From Evernia prunastri (taxonomy: Eukaryota > Ascomycota > Lecanoromycetes > Lecanorales > Parmeliaceae): a stretch of DNA of 64,000 bases. Shown in pieces: positions 20,975 to 31,839 of the stretch. Position 1 is the first letter of the stretch; every line of letters starts with the position of its first letter. A program made the position numbers and the translations under genes. Where the stretch lies: contig NKYR01000131.1 in NCBI GenBank assembly GCA_003184365.1, positions 37,081 to 101,080 of the forward strand, written 5' to 3'. The notes beneath the pieces are model-generated. The model had not been told where the DNA came from. It ran no database searches and was given only the letters and a program-made list of their open reading frames with translations.

Positions 20975-23335
20975 TTAAATGACAATGATATGAAAAGGAT
21001 GCGTCACGAAACCTCCCTGCCACTTTTTCAAAGCCCTATACAACGTTTCCAGGTCTTGATCGCTGTCAATAAGGGCAACACGGCTACCTGACGTTGAAAG
21101 GGCGAAGCAACGACCGAGGACATTGCCAACATGAGGGCGGACCACAAGCCCAGTCGCTGATATGTTTCGTAAATCGCCTTCGCCAAACACGATAGAGCAT
21201 TCTGCTTGATTCGCATCCTTGAGCGGCAAGCCTGGGAATGTCTTGAAGTCCTCAAATCTGTATTCAATGGCTTGAGACAGCTGTTTCACAAATGAGCCTG
21301 GCGAGACTAGCAGGCGACCAGACTTGCAAGAAGCCTGATACCAGAAAGAAAGGTGAATCGATTGATCCACGACCGCTTGGAGATGCAGATCATCAGTCGT
21401 CGTGTCCATCGTGAGGGCGGTGGAGACGGTTGATGGAAAAGCCACGTCATAAGCGGCATATCCAGCCGTGGCAGCGATATCAGTGTTCACCTCGTCGAAT
21501 ATACGGTCGTGAAGGCGGTTTCCCACCTGTATCGATCCTGCACCTACGTGTATCATTGATGCCTTTTCGTACCGATCCGAAAGACATTGAACAGTGTCCA
21601 TAAAGCAATATATCATTCCATCACTCATGGCCGAAGGCGACGAAGCCAACTGTATGCGTGGTTTTTGTGATGAGAAAAGTGTAATGTAGCTGGAAAGCTG
21701 AGAGTTGAGGCTTCGTTCCGTCAAACCATCTGCTGAGAGTAGACGCTGAAGATTACTCAAATCGCTTTTCCTCGCGCCTTGAGTGGGATTTGACTTATAG
21801 GCATCTAAATCCAGTACACCGGTACTGAACTTAGTCAAATGTTCGTACAGCCTCAACAATCCAACGCGTGTTGGCGAGAGGCTTCCATGGAGCCTAAGAC
21901 GACCAAATAGAAACGACAAATGGAGCAATAGATCCGCAAGTCGCCCTAGACAATACGACTTATTCTTCGACGTAAGATCCGTAGGTTTCCCTAGAGAAAA
22001 CGCTTCTTTCTCCAAAGTTACACACTTCTTGCAAGTACATCGGCTTCGGATGGCGGCTTTGGCCGTACTGTACATCTGCGCTATCTCTTGTCGATCAGGA
22101 GAAACATTATCGAAGTGGCGTGCGGCCTGCAGTAACTTCACTTCATTCAGGCGAAGCTCTGGGATCCACGAGAAAGCACAGCGCAAAAAGTCCGTTGTAT
22201 CTTGATAGCGACATTTCTCCGCAGTAAACGAGACGAAGGCTACAGCCCCAGCGACATACAGCCGCACAAAAAAGTCATCTATCTTTTCGCCTGACAGATA
22301 ATCAACCCCAGGCAACCAGAACTGAGGCTGTGGGCATAACAGGGCCACGATCTTCCCACCGAATGTCTCTTGAAGCATTGTCCTAAACTCTACTCGGCCA
22401 CCGAGGTAAGAATCACCAACGACAGGATCATGAAAAGACTGCCGAATGAAATCACTCCCATGTCTTATGTAGAAGACTCGGCCGACGCAGCTAAGGCCCT
22501 CCGACGGGAGAGCACTTGCGAAATCAACACTGATCTGAGCGCTACCTTCTCGGGTATCAAAATTCGAGAACACGAGAGATCCGTCTTGCAAGCGCATAGT
22601 AACATTCAGGCCGAGTACGTAGTCAGCGAAAGCCGCAATCCAGCAGCAAGTAGGCCCCCCTCTGACTCGAATTTCTCGAGTGTCACCGGATACAACACTG
22701 CCCACAGCAAGAATGACTTCGGCTAAGTCCTTTGGATGACCTGGATAAATCATTGTCTCCGGGCTTTGAGTATATCCACCCAGTTTGAGCATTTGATGAA
22801 GGCGAAGCCCGAACGTCGAACCAGCAAACACGCTCGAGCTCGCTTTGATCAGTGCTTCCCACTGACTGAAAGAGGGCGAAATATCCTGGGGGCTTCCGCA
22901 CAGCCGGGCTATTTCGTAGATGATGAGAGCAGACGTCGACCGATTATGTCCCTCATTCAAAGCAGCACAGAGTGCTACCAGCGAGCAGCCTTGCGACGTC
23001 TGGACAAGAGTCCTTAGTACGTGCCGAACACCCACTCCAAACCATACGACGTCTCCAAAACTCGAACAAGCTTGCAGCTTCGCCATGGCTTGCTTCAGGA
23101 CATTTTCTCCGTGCACGCCCAGTGGTATTCTCGAGCAAATTGCCTGGCCAATTGCTACTGTCAAGGGTTCAATGCCAGCTGAGGAGAGCCGCCCTAGTAT
23201 TGCGACAGAGGCTGTGAATGTGGTTTGACCAAGAGCAACCCAGTCTACGGCTCCTTGTTGGACGAATCCAGAGCTATTACTGCCCTGCGCTTGAGCCGTA
23301 GGTACGAGCTCACGCGAATTATTGCCATCAGGCAT
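20975..23335 (-). CDS. Large conserved fungal protein of unknown function
   Basis: An uninterrupted frame of about 786 residues from the ATG at 23335. The frame is open further upstream, so a 5' exon is possible. It resembles a widespread but uncharacterised family of filamentous fungi, seen in blocks such as SSFGDVVWFGVGVRHVLRTL, CVALCA-like VALCAALNEG, SPSFSQWEALIKASSSVFAG, and DLAEVILAVGSVVSGDT followed by RGGPTCCWIAAFADYVLGL. A Cys-rich stretch RSRCTCKKCVTLEK lies near the middle. There is no signal peptide, and only short hydrophobic patches rather than membrane helices. No catalytic motif was found. I assign no function; members are often found in accessory regions. Confidence 0.75.
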   Translation of the reverse strand: MPDGNNSRELVPTAQAQGSNSSGFVQQGAVDWVALGQTTFTASVAILGRLSSAGIEPLTVAIGQAICSRIPLGVHGENVLKQAMAKLQACSSFGDVVWFGVGVRHVLRTLVQTSQGCSLVALCAALNEGHNRSTSALIIYEIARLCGSPQDISPSFSQWEALIKASSSVFAGSTFGLRLHQMLKLGGYTQSPETMIYPGHPKDLAEVILAVGSVVSGDTREIRVRGGPTCCWIAAFADYVLGLNVTMRLQDGSLVFSNFDTREGSAQISVDFASALPSEGLSCVGRVFYIRHGSDFIRQSFHDPVVGDSYLGGRVEFRTMLQETFGGKIVALLCPQPQFWLPGVDYLSGEKIDDFFVRLYVAGAVAFVSFTAEKCRYQDTTDFLRCAFSWIPELRLNEVKLLQAARHFDNVSPDRQEIAQMYSTAKAAIRSRCTCKKCVTLEKEAFSLGKPTDLTSKNKSYCLGRLADLLLHLSFLFGRLRLHGSLSPTRVGLLRLYEHLTKFSTGVLDLDAYKSNPTQGARKSDLSNLQRLLSADGLTERSLNSQLSSYITLFSSQKPRIQLASSPSAMSDGMIYCFMDTVQCLSDRYEKASMIHVGAGSIQVGNRLHDRIFDEVNTDIAATAGYAAYDVAFPSTVSTALTMDTTTDDLHLQAVVDQSIHLSFWYQASCKSGRLLVSPGSFVKQLSQAIEYRFEDFKTFPGLPLKDANQAECSIVFGEGDLRNISATGLVVRPHVGNVLGRCFALSTSGSRVALIDSDQDLETLYRALKKWQGGFVTHPFHIIVI

Positions 23336-23825
23336 GCGGGCGGTAAGCAGCAAGCCAGCAAGCCGGATATGCTCGGCAAGCTTGAGCTCTATGTTTTTCT
23401 TTTAGAGAGTAAAATATGTTTGCATGGACTCACCCCGGACCGAGGCAAGGAGCGTGCAGCATCCGATGAGATTAGCATCCGATAGAGTTCTCGGCAGAGA
23501 TATGCCGACAAACATGTGCCGCCGACGCCACATCTAGACTTTCTACTTCACGTGCTTACGAGCATGTTGGTCATCCATGACAAACAGCTTAATCGCTGCT
23601 TCAAGATGTTTGCCCACTCGACCTTTTTCGTATGTATCAACTGCCTTTCCATCATTGGCCAATGAATGTGTTCATAAGCTTGCGAGCATACAGCCTAAGC
23701 ATTCCCTAATTCCTTACTTATCTCTTTGACTCTTTGTCCGCCTGTGATTGAGTCTAAAGAGAAGCTTCTAGCATTTCTCTCCACCGACTCCTCCCCTATA
23801 AAGCTCTCTGTCTCCCCTCGAGCTC
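23336..23825. promoter_or_regulatory. Divergent intergenic region with a TATA-like box before pirin
   Basis: The sequence cccctataaagc places tataaa at 23797-23802, in a C/T-rich setting typical of fungal core promoters. It is only about 25 nt from the first in-frame ATG (23826) of the downstream pirin frame, which matters for choosing its start. No gene is seen in the interval. Confidence 0.4.
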
Positions 23826-24065
23826 ATGAAGTTGCTCTTCTCACATTTCATCATCAGCGTCGTAGCGATCTTATTCTATAGCAGCAGCTCCCTCTGGTCT
23901 CAATTGACCAGTCTCCTACCTCAGACCCCGCTTGCATACTTCCTGTCTACCATCCCGAACCCTTCGATCGGACCTTCAACAAGAGCATCCTCCAACTCCA
24001 CATCCTTCTTCTTCGGGCTACCGCTCGTTCCACCTACATTCTTCGCTCCGAACAAACCTACAAAC

Positions 24066-24974
24066 ATGACGGTAGCACGCGCGATACGCCAGGCCTTTCT
24101 GGCCATCGAGCAGTCGGAAGGAGCTGGAGCTCGCGTTCGACGATCGATCGGAACACCGAAGCTCCGGAATTTCTCTCCATTCCTCATGCTCGATCATTTC
24201 TCCATTGCACCAGGTGCCGGTTTCCCAGATCATCCTCATCGCGGACAGGAGACCATTACATATTTGCTCAAAGGAGCGGTGGATCATGAGGATTTTGCCG
24301 GAAACGCAGGCACCATTGAAGCAGGGGACCTCCAATTCATGACAGCAGGACGGGGTATAATGCACGCCGAAATGCCGAGGCAGAACCCGGACGGGAGCGC
24401 GAACGTGGGAATGCAACTGTGGGTCGACCTACCCGAGAAACTGAAGGCATGCGAGCCTCGATATCGCGACCTCAGAGCAGCCGAGATCCCTACCATCAAG
24501 GTTGACGACGGGAACGTCACCATTAAAATCATCTCGGGCCAATCCCACGGCACAGATAGTGTCCAAGAACTCGCCTACACCCCGGTGTGGATCTTCGATA
24601 TCACAATCGCTCCAGGCGGAAAGATCACCCAGCCCCTCCCGGTCGGCTGGAACGCTTTCGCCTACACGCTCGCCGGCTCCACCGCATTCGGCGTCGGCAA
24701 AGACCAGACGACGGTCGGCCAATACCACAATGTTGTTTTCGAGCAGGCTGGCGACTCCGTGTCCGCAGAGGTTGCGACGGATGCGAAGGAGAACGGGCAG
24801 TTCATACTGGTTGCGGGACTGCCTCTGGATCAGAAGGTTGTGCAGTACGGGCCGTTCGTCCTGAATACGCAGGAAGAGGTTTACCAGGCCATGCTTGACT
24901 ATCAGAGTCATCAGAATGGCTTCGAGAGGGCAAAGGGTTGGCAGAGCGAGATCGGGAAGAGCATGGTTCACTGA
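24066..24974 (+). CDS. Pirin family protein
   Basis: A bicupin of the pirin family. Pirins are Fe-binding proteins; in animals a nuclear cofactor, in bacteria and plants some have quercetin 2,3-dioxygenase activity. 302 residues from MTVARAIRQAF. The N-terminal cupin shows the family block FLMLDHFSIAPGAGFPDHPH, then HRGQETITYLL and FMTAGRGIMHAEMP. These supply the three His and one Glu metal ligands (HPH, H and E of MHAEMP). The C-terminal cupin spans about 170-290. The frame extends upstream to ATG 23826, adding 80 residues with a hydrophobic start. I prefer 24066 because it gives the usual family length, has the strong context caaacATG with A at -3, and the TATA-like box lies too close to the upstream ATG. 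Confidence 0.9.
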   Translation: MTVARAIRQAFLAIEQSEGAGARVRRSIGTPKLRNFSPFLMLDHFSIAPGAGFPDHPHRGQETITYLLKGAVDHEDFAGNAGTIEAGDLQFMTAGRGIMHAEMPRQNPDGSANVGMQLWVDLPEKLKACEPRYRDLRAAEIPTIKVDDGNVTIKIISGQSHGTDSVQELAYTPVWIFDITIAPGGKITQPLPVGWNAFAYTLAGSTAFGVGKDQTTVGQYHNVVFEQAGDSVSAEVATDAKENGQFILVAGLPLDQKVVQYGPFVLNTQEEVYQAMLDYQSHQNGFERAKGWQSEIGKSMVH

Positions 24975-25215
24975 GAGGCTCGACGATAGACCACGAGCCG
25001 GAGATGGAGGGATCCTGGGTTGAACTTCCGATGGAGCTTGGGAATGTGTATATAGACTCATAACGACCTTGAATGGCAAAGTTTCCACCAATGACTTTTC
25101 CCCCCACTGCCAAGTACCAATGCACCCACAACGATTTTACTCCCCATGCTCCGAACCCCATTGCCACAGCACGTTCCCCTGCAGCTCGTCCCTCCCCCCT
25201 TCCCCCAACCCCAGG

Positions 25216-25971
25216 TCAATGCACCAGCACCACCGGCTTCCCCATCTCCCACGCATCCAGCGCCTCCTTAATATTCGTCCAATACCTCAACCTTACCGCC
25301 TCCCTCCTCGCCCCCTCCACATCGTCCCGCTTAAATGCCTCCCCGAGCACCCTCTCGCTCTCCCTCACACGCCCCTCATTCCCGACCTTCATCCCCTCCA
25401 GCTCGGCCTCCTGCCCCGCCGCTTCGATCGCCTCCCGCACCTCCAGCACCTCCGCCAGCAACTCCGCCTCCTCCGCGTTACCGTCTCCGCCCATCTTCGC
25501 CCCTTCGTCCCCGGCGACGTCGACGCCGCGGGCGGCGAGCAGGTACTGCGCGCGCAGCAGCGGGCTCGACAGCGTGCGGTAGGCGTCGTTGATCAGCGCC
25601 GAGGTCCCCTCCGCGCGGGCTTTGTCCGGGCCCGCGTGCCGGTCTGGGTGCGCGCGGGACTGCAGCTGGAGGAACTCGCGCCGGAGGAGGCGAGGGTCGA
25701 GGGCGAAGGGCCCGCGGGGGGGCGCGCCGTGGGGGAGGGTCTGGGGGAAGAGGGCGTAGTGGGGGAGCGGAGGGGCGGAGGGAGGAGGGTGAGAGGTGGA
25801 GGCGGAGCGGTAGGGGGGTTGGTGGGGTGGTGGGACGGTTGTTGCTTGCGCTGAAGGCGGGCGCGGATGGTGGGTGGAGGTGTGAGGGGTAGGGGTCGTG
25901 GATATGTAGCGGTGGAAGCGGAGGAAGAATCGTTGTCGGTTGAGGAGGAGGGGAGGGGACGGTTTGGACAT
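25216..25971 (-). CDS. JAC1: Mitochondrial J-protein co-chaperone Jac1 (HscB type)
   Basis: Jac1 delivers the Isu scaffold to mitochondrial Hsp70 (Ssq1 type) during iron-sulfur cluster transfer. Single exon, 251 residues. Residues 1-75 are rich in Pro, Ser, Thr and Arg and act as a plausible mitochondrial presequence (LLLNRQRFFLRFHRYIST). The J domain follows from about HYALFPQ, with the essential HPD in QSRAHPDRH, then INDAYRTLSSPLLRAQYLL. The C-terminal helical Isu-binding region holds LAEVLEVREAIEAAG and LRYWTNIKEALDAWEMGK, both typical of HscB. The DNA is very GC-rich, which produces long open frames in other phases. It converges on the pirin gene, leaving a gap of about 240 nt. Confidence 0.93.
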   Translation of the reverse strand: MSKPSPPLLLNRQRFFLRFHRYISTTPTPHTSTHHPRPPSAQATTVPPPHQPPYRSASTSHPPPSAPPLPHYALFPQTLPHGAPPRGPFALDPRLLRREFLQLQSRAHPDRHAGPDKARAEGTSALINDAYRTLSSPLLRAQYLLAARGVDVAGDEGAKMGGDGNAEEAELLAEVLEVREAIEAAGQEAELEGMKVGNEGRVRESERVLGEAFKRDDVEGARREAVRLRYWTNIKEALDAWEMGKPVVLVH

Positions 25972-26793
25972 GGTTTGCTGTTGTTATCTTCTTTTGCGTC
26001 GGTGAGCAGTGAAATAATCGGACGGTACAATGTGCTCCGCTTTAACCTGGTACTTCACCGCTCGAATAATCGGTAAGTTTCGATAAGTACTCTACTTTCA
26101 GAACCTCGGTGTTCTAATTAATACTATATATACAATATTTGAGTTCTGTACGGAGTAAAGGAAATTGTATGGCGAACAAGAACCTCCCAGTATTTTCATT
26201 CTCCGCATCACCTTTTACAATCGTAATTATTATGATACGAGATAGAGTATTCCAAGGATATGTTGTGGAAAAATACCACTAATTTTGATACAAATGTAAT
26301 TACAAAACTGTAAAGCTGCGTTTTCTACAAGGAACCCGGGCTTTACAGTGAGCGAGTACTCTTTTCTTCTGCGGCATCAACTTATTGAATGATAGCTCAG
26401 TGACCGGTTTCTCAACATTTAATTAACTGAAAGTGGCGCTGGAGCTTGTTTGTCCGTTAAGAGCGTAGCATGCATAGCTCCATCTACTACTCTATGTCAG
26501 CTGTATCGGACTGGTACTTCTGAAAAACAATAGCCAAGAAACAAAACCTTTCAAACATCGTTCAAGCTCTAGAGCTTGGTCAACTCCTTGTACCAGGCTG
26601 CATGGACACTGCTGAGAGTGAACGAAGTAAAATAGAGACCCATCGTCCCAAAATGCTAATGCTGAACTACTCGACTACTCGAAGACGGACTATTAATATC
26701 TACACGTGCTGAGCGCAATTCCCTTTCATTAGTCCAACCCTGCGGATTCCCTCTGTCTTCCACAAGCGTCACTGAATAAAGGCGGCCTCGTTC
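25972..26793. other. AT-rich intergenic region
   Basis: This lies upstream of JAC1 and downstream of SLA1, both on the minus strand. AT-rich around 26100-26330. No gene, RNA or repeat is recognised. Confidence 0.5.
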
Positions 26794-27442
26794 TTAAAAA
26801 CCAAAGGGATTAGAAGGTGCTACAACACCGGTTAGTCCTGACACTTTAATAGGATTATGAACTACTCACTGGCTGAGGCCAGGTTCGCCCTCCCTGTCCG
26901 TTGAGGCACCAGTTTGTTCGCTGCTGGGGTCCCAAATCTAACGGGCGGCGCCGGGCCAGTCTTTTGCGGCAGCAGCGGAGCGGCGGCAGGCTGCGAAGGC
27001 ATCGGTGGCACTGTAGGCATTGCCGGAGGCGCTTGGCCGAAGCTAGGCCCGGGAAACCCATTGACACCTGTTTGTTGAGGCTGCAATGCCGGTGGTAGTA
27101 AAGAATTGATACCAGTCTGCTGAACTTGGAGAGAAGGCTGAAACTGGGCTTGATATCCAGTGTTCTGCGGTTGCAATGGCTGAAATCCTCCGGTTTGCTG
27201 CTGGCCTCGAGGGTCGGCGAACGGACTTCCAGTCTGCTGGCCGTTAATGTACGGATTTTGCATTCCTTGTAGCTCCGGCGGCCGAGGTACCATTTGGTAT
27301 TGTTGTCCGATCCCAGTCTGCTGGGGCAGTATGCCGTTACCAAACTGATTAAAACCTGGATTCTGCTGTCCAAAGCCTGTCAACTGTGGTTGTATTTGCT
27401 GCTGGCCAAACTGCTGTTGACCAAGCTGCTGTTGACCAAGCG

Positions 27443-27474
<32 letters not shown>

Positions 27475-27621
27475 TGAATGAAATGCTGTTGCTGTAGCCT
27501 TTGCTGATTCAGATCATTAAGGCTTTGACCCGGCGGTGCGNNNNNNNNNNNNNNNNCTGTCAACTGTGGTTGTATTTGCTGCTGGCCAAACTGCTGTTGA
27601 CCAAGCTGCTGTTGACCAAGC

Positions 27622-27652
<31 letters not shown>

Positions 27653-30600
27653 GAATGAAATGCTGTTGCTGTAGCCTTTGCTGATTCAGATCATTAAGGC
27701 TTTGACCCGGCGGTGCGATCTGGTTTCCAAAATGGCTTTGCGGTTGAAAGCCTGTCAGCTGTGGTTGCAAAGGAGGCGGGCCGAAGCTACTTGTTTGTGG
27801 CTGGGTTTGTGGTGCTGACAGAGGTCTGGCAGGTGGCGGCGGCATTATTGACCCTTGCTGCGTGCTCTGAGGTGCTTGCGGCCTCTGTCGTGGCGGCCCA
27901 GTCTGCTGCGGTTGCTGATTTTGAAAGCTTTGTTGGAGACCAAACCCCTGAGGCTGCTGCATGGGAGCTGTGTTCTGCTGCTGCAAATGCAAACCCGTAG
28001 GTTGCTGTCCCAGCTGCGAAAAGAATTGTGGATTTGCTCCAGTAGGCTGTTGCTGCACGGGATGGGGGGGAGGAGCCTGTGCAGGTAGTTGGGTTTGCGT
28101 GGACTGGGGCTGCAAAGGTTTCTGGACTGAAACATTTTGGGCTGGTGTGGGTTGCAGAGGTGGTGATAACAAAGAAAGATCTAATAACGACCCCGTCAAT
28201 GTAGGCTGCTGTGGAGGGGCACTCGCCGCTGGTGTAGGCGCTGCTGCGGGTTGCTGGCTGTTTTGTTGTATGGGTGTCTTGGAGGGCTTGACGTCCCATG
28301 CATCGTCGTCAAAACCGCGAGTATCTTTCGTTGGTGGTGGCGGCGCTGTTTCCAAGGGTGTCGAAACTGCCTCTGGTCTAGGCTTTGTTTTCTCTTCATC
28401 ATTCTCTTTTTGTCTAAACGTATTAGCATCAACCACGTCGTTGCTTTGAACGGTTGGGGCCGGGCGTCCTTTCCGGGTATTGTTTCTGAGAGCGCCGCCA
28501 GGCCCAGAAAATAGGCCTCCCGCCTCACCTTCTGGGGCTTGGCCACCTTCTTCCATGTCAATTTTGCAGCTACAGCGCATCGTGTAGAAAGACCTATGGG
28601 AAACGTACCCGTACGACCAAATTTGGTGTCCAAATACTTCATCACCCGAAGAATATCTCCTTCCTTAAGACCAAGTGTCCGCAGCACAGACGGCGTGATC
28701 TCTCCAAGAACATTCTCGTCCATCGAATCCTTGTTGAAGTTAAAGGCGTACCTCTCGCACTGATAAGGGCTAACGCCAGCTTTCAGGAAGAAGTCGAACC
28801 AGTCATATTCAGGTCCATCGGGCTTCGATTTGGACGGCTCAACCGTTGCTCCCGGTTTCGCTGCGTTTGCTGTAGACTCCGATTTCCTGCGATCATTGCC
28901 CTTTGCGGTCTGCGTGCTCCTGCGTTTAATATCGGAAAGTGGCTTGTCATCATCTAAAGATACACCAGTCACCTTCTCGACATATTCGAGATCTTCAATA
29001 GCCATTTTGACGACAGGAACTGCAATTTTGACCCCATTAAGCTTGTGCAGGTGTATCTTTCCATCCTTCAAGCCAATGAATTGCGCTTCAACTTTGAAAG
29101 TACCAGATCGATCAGTCCAGGTCCGCGTCTTCGCCATGTCGGGCTTAGACTTCGATCCTGAGGAAGACTTTCCCTGCTTACTTTCCTTCTTGCTCCGCTC
29201 GGCAGCTTTTGCGTCACTTTTCGAACCCTTCACAGCTTCCTTGACCGCTTTCTCTTCATCCAATCTGTTCTGCTCCACGATAGACTTGCCAGCATTGATC
29301 CCAGAACTAGTCCGTGGTGGAGCGACTATTCCCGTCACCTCCACGTAAGTACTCGGTACCACGCCTTCCTTTCCATTCTTCAGCCTCCGAACCATCCACC
29401 ATTCCTCACTCTTTGTATCATCAACGACGATTACTTCATCACCTACCGCAACTGTAACTTCATCCTCTCCTTGGGCCATAAAGTCGTACAGTACATGGCC
29501 TTTCTTCTGTCCGCCTCCAGATCCCGCACTGGCTTGGATGACCTCCCGAAGACCTTCCGCCCTAGCAGCACCTGCTATTTCTCCTAGGCCCCTAGTGATC
29601 TCTTGAGCTGTGTCTTTCGCACCGGCATGGAAATCAATGCTCTTGCTCGGTCGCACTAATTCCATAAAGACGTGTTTACCCTCGATAGAGTAATGGGTAA
29701 GCTTTTCCGCGGTCCATTCCTGCTGAGGCCCGTCCCGTGATCTCTCAGGAGCAATCATAATGACGCCCGTAGCCAAATTCAATCCCAGCGTGGTCGGCAT
29801 CTTCTTGTTCTTGCCAATAGCCGACACCATCTCGTTAATGTTGTAAAGATGAAATCCACCATTCTTGACCTGCGGTTGATCCTCGTCGTAGCTTCGGCTC
29901 ACGGCTCGGTTAAAGGGCGGCGAGGCTGCAAGGCCTGGAGAGTCTGGGGTTCTAGGGGAAGCGTACTGTGCCGGGGGTGGCGAGAGTTGTTGTGAAGGAG
30001 GGCGTTGAGGTAAAGACGGCGCGGGAGGCTCTTCATCTGAATCCTCGGGGGTGAACTGCGGTCTTCGAGGTGGCAGACTTATGTTGGCGGGTGGCAAGTC
30101 CGTAGAAGACGATTTCTGGTGCATGATACCTGCCATGGCGGCTGCTGGGCCAGTACGAGCTGTTGTGATTGGACTCGATGGCTTTTCTGGCGTTACTTCT
30201 CTCTCCGAAGTCTTGGGTGACATTGCTGCCTCTGGTGACCTTTGCTCTGCTTTGCCAATGATATCGATGTAGTTGGAAGGCGCGAAGCCATATTCGCCGT
30301 CCAGCCCGACAAGGGTCCAGTCTGGGTCAGATGTATCGTAAACAGAGAGTACGGCTTCTTCGGTAAAGGAAAGCTCCTCGTCGGTTTGCCGGCTGTAGTC
30401 ATATAAGGCTTTGGCATGGTGGGTGGGTTGAGCCTTTGCCACAGCTGTCAGCCAACCTATTCCGAACACCATTTAAGGCGTTCAAAGGCTTCGAATTCGC
30501 CTTCGTGGACATTAAGTCCTACAACGTTCAGCAGGCAGTACTGACCTCAGTCACGTAGTTGTTTGGTATCAAGCCCACAGGCTCGTCCTCGTCTTCGCTC

Positions 30601-30743
30601 GGCGCCCTTTTCTTCGCCTTCCACCAGTCGTCCTCCGAGCTCTTTTCGAGTATATAGACTATATCCCCCTCTTGTATAGCGAGCTCGTTGTCACCTTGGG
30701 GGGCATAGTCGTACAGCGCTGTACAAATAGAGATGAAGACCAT
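26794..30743 (-). CDS. SLA1: Sla1, actin cytoskeleton and endocytic adaptor
   Basis: Sla1 couples cargo and clathrin to Arp2/3-driven actin at endocytic sites. Exons 30743-30546, 30433-28609, 28549-26870 and 26819-26794 fit in phase. Order: SH3-1 (TALYDYAPQGDNELAIQEGD), SH3-2 (AKALYDYSRQTDEELSF), a Pro-rich linker, SH3-3 (HVLYDFMAQGEDEVTVAVGD), SHD1 which in yeast reads NPFxD cargo signals (RTWTDRSGTFKVEAQFIGL), and SHD2, a SAM-like clathrin-box-regulating domain (YDWFDFFLKAGVSPYQCERY). A long Gln/Pro-rich tail then holds many LxxQxTG sites, the target pattern of Prk1/Ark1 kinases. The 26-nt last exon gives the ending TPSNPFGF, typical of Sla1; reading through its intron would miss it. A 16-N gap (27541-27556) interrupts the tail, and the flanking sequence is duplicated, so the tail length is unreliable. 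Confidence 0.95.
27377..27717. repeat. Duplicated 161/164-bp sequence around an assembly gap
   Basis: 27377-27540 and 27557-27717 are the same sequence in the same orientation, separated by 16 N. Each holds the CTG run encoding poly-Gln. They differ only in the run, nine versus eight uninterrupted gct units. This looks like two contig ends covering the same DNA, or two alleles, that were scaffolded side by side rather than merged. Confidence 0.9.
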
Positions 30744-31839
30744 ATTTGCAACGCCCCGGGGGATTGCGATATGGCACGGGGAGGCGTGACCCGTCTTCAA
30801 AGCTGGAGCAAGACCATCAATCTGCTTCCTTTTGCTTTCCAAGCTTCAGCGGAGGTCTCGGAAACATTCTGTCTCAAAAGAGGTGTCAATGGACGTGCTA
30901 GGAGTCTTAAGCCTGAGCATGAGGTAAGACTAGGCATGTCTATGCTGATTGGACTACGGCATCCCTATTTTGCGTCCTTTCCGTATCAAAATTCTGTCCT
31001 TTGCAAAAATTTCATCACCCCCAGAACTGATTCATTTCCAATCACTCTTTTGATCTACATGCATGAGGTAGACGGAATACATCGGCTGACAATGAGAAGA
31101 AAAGCTCCCCGTCTTTGGCTAGCACGACTAGCACGATGCCAGGCTGATATAGATGAGTTTCTGCTCTCACCATTCTTATCATCGATCCTTTAAGATTCTA
31201 TTGTGTATCCTGTAAAATTTACATCTCCAACTGAATTTTTCTACCTACGTCGCAATGGACTTCCACGACCGTCGCAGCGTGGACGATTCATTTGATCTAC
31301 AACCGGAAGTTCGCCTTCCGGGTGTTGACAGCAATACCCACCGATCTGGCCGCTGGCAATCGGATTTTCCAACCTCAGGGGGTCTCGTGGCGGTTGAGGA
31401 ACCCTCGGTGTCTACCCCAGGGGCTGGCGCCGATTCAAAACAACAGTCTCAGCTCGAGGAGATGAACCAAGCAACTGCTTCTCCTCCTTCGATAAGTGGA
31501 CCTTTGCCTACGGACGACTTGGTTGTAATCCGTCGAAGGCGGACGTATACTAAAGATACCCTCGGTAAGACAAGCACACGGCTGTGTAAACTGCGATCGA
31601 CAACTCAGGCCTAAACTTGGTTCCAATCTGTGCGCTGATGTTGGATACAACAGGTCGACTCCCAAAAGCAAGGATTGTATCTCGTAAGCCGCTCTGAGAT
31701 AAGAGATGTTGCAGTTGAGTGAGATGAACCGCAGTCCACTTGAGAAGGACGCAGTCGAGGTTGATTCCCCAATAGTGTCGTATTTGTACATGACGTTGGT
31801 CGCACATCTTCGGAGGAACCTCCTGGCGGTCATGAACAA
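30744..31839. other. Divergent region between SLA1 and the patatin gene
   Basis: It contains a plus-strand open frame at 31255-31614 (119 codons) beginning MDFHDRRSVDDSFDLQPEV. It has no domain but could be the 5' exon of the patatin gene or a short separate gene. The rest shows nothing recognisable. Confidence 0.4.

Noticed and set aside
7956..30743. Terpenoid biosynthetic cluster around the FPPS homologue
   Set aside because: No cyclase, P450, methyltransferase or cluster regulator lies nearby; the neighbours are a ribosome biogenesis gene, accessory relics and ER quality control.
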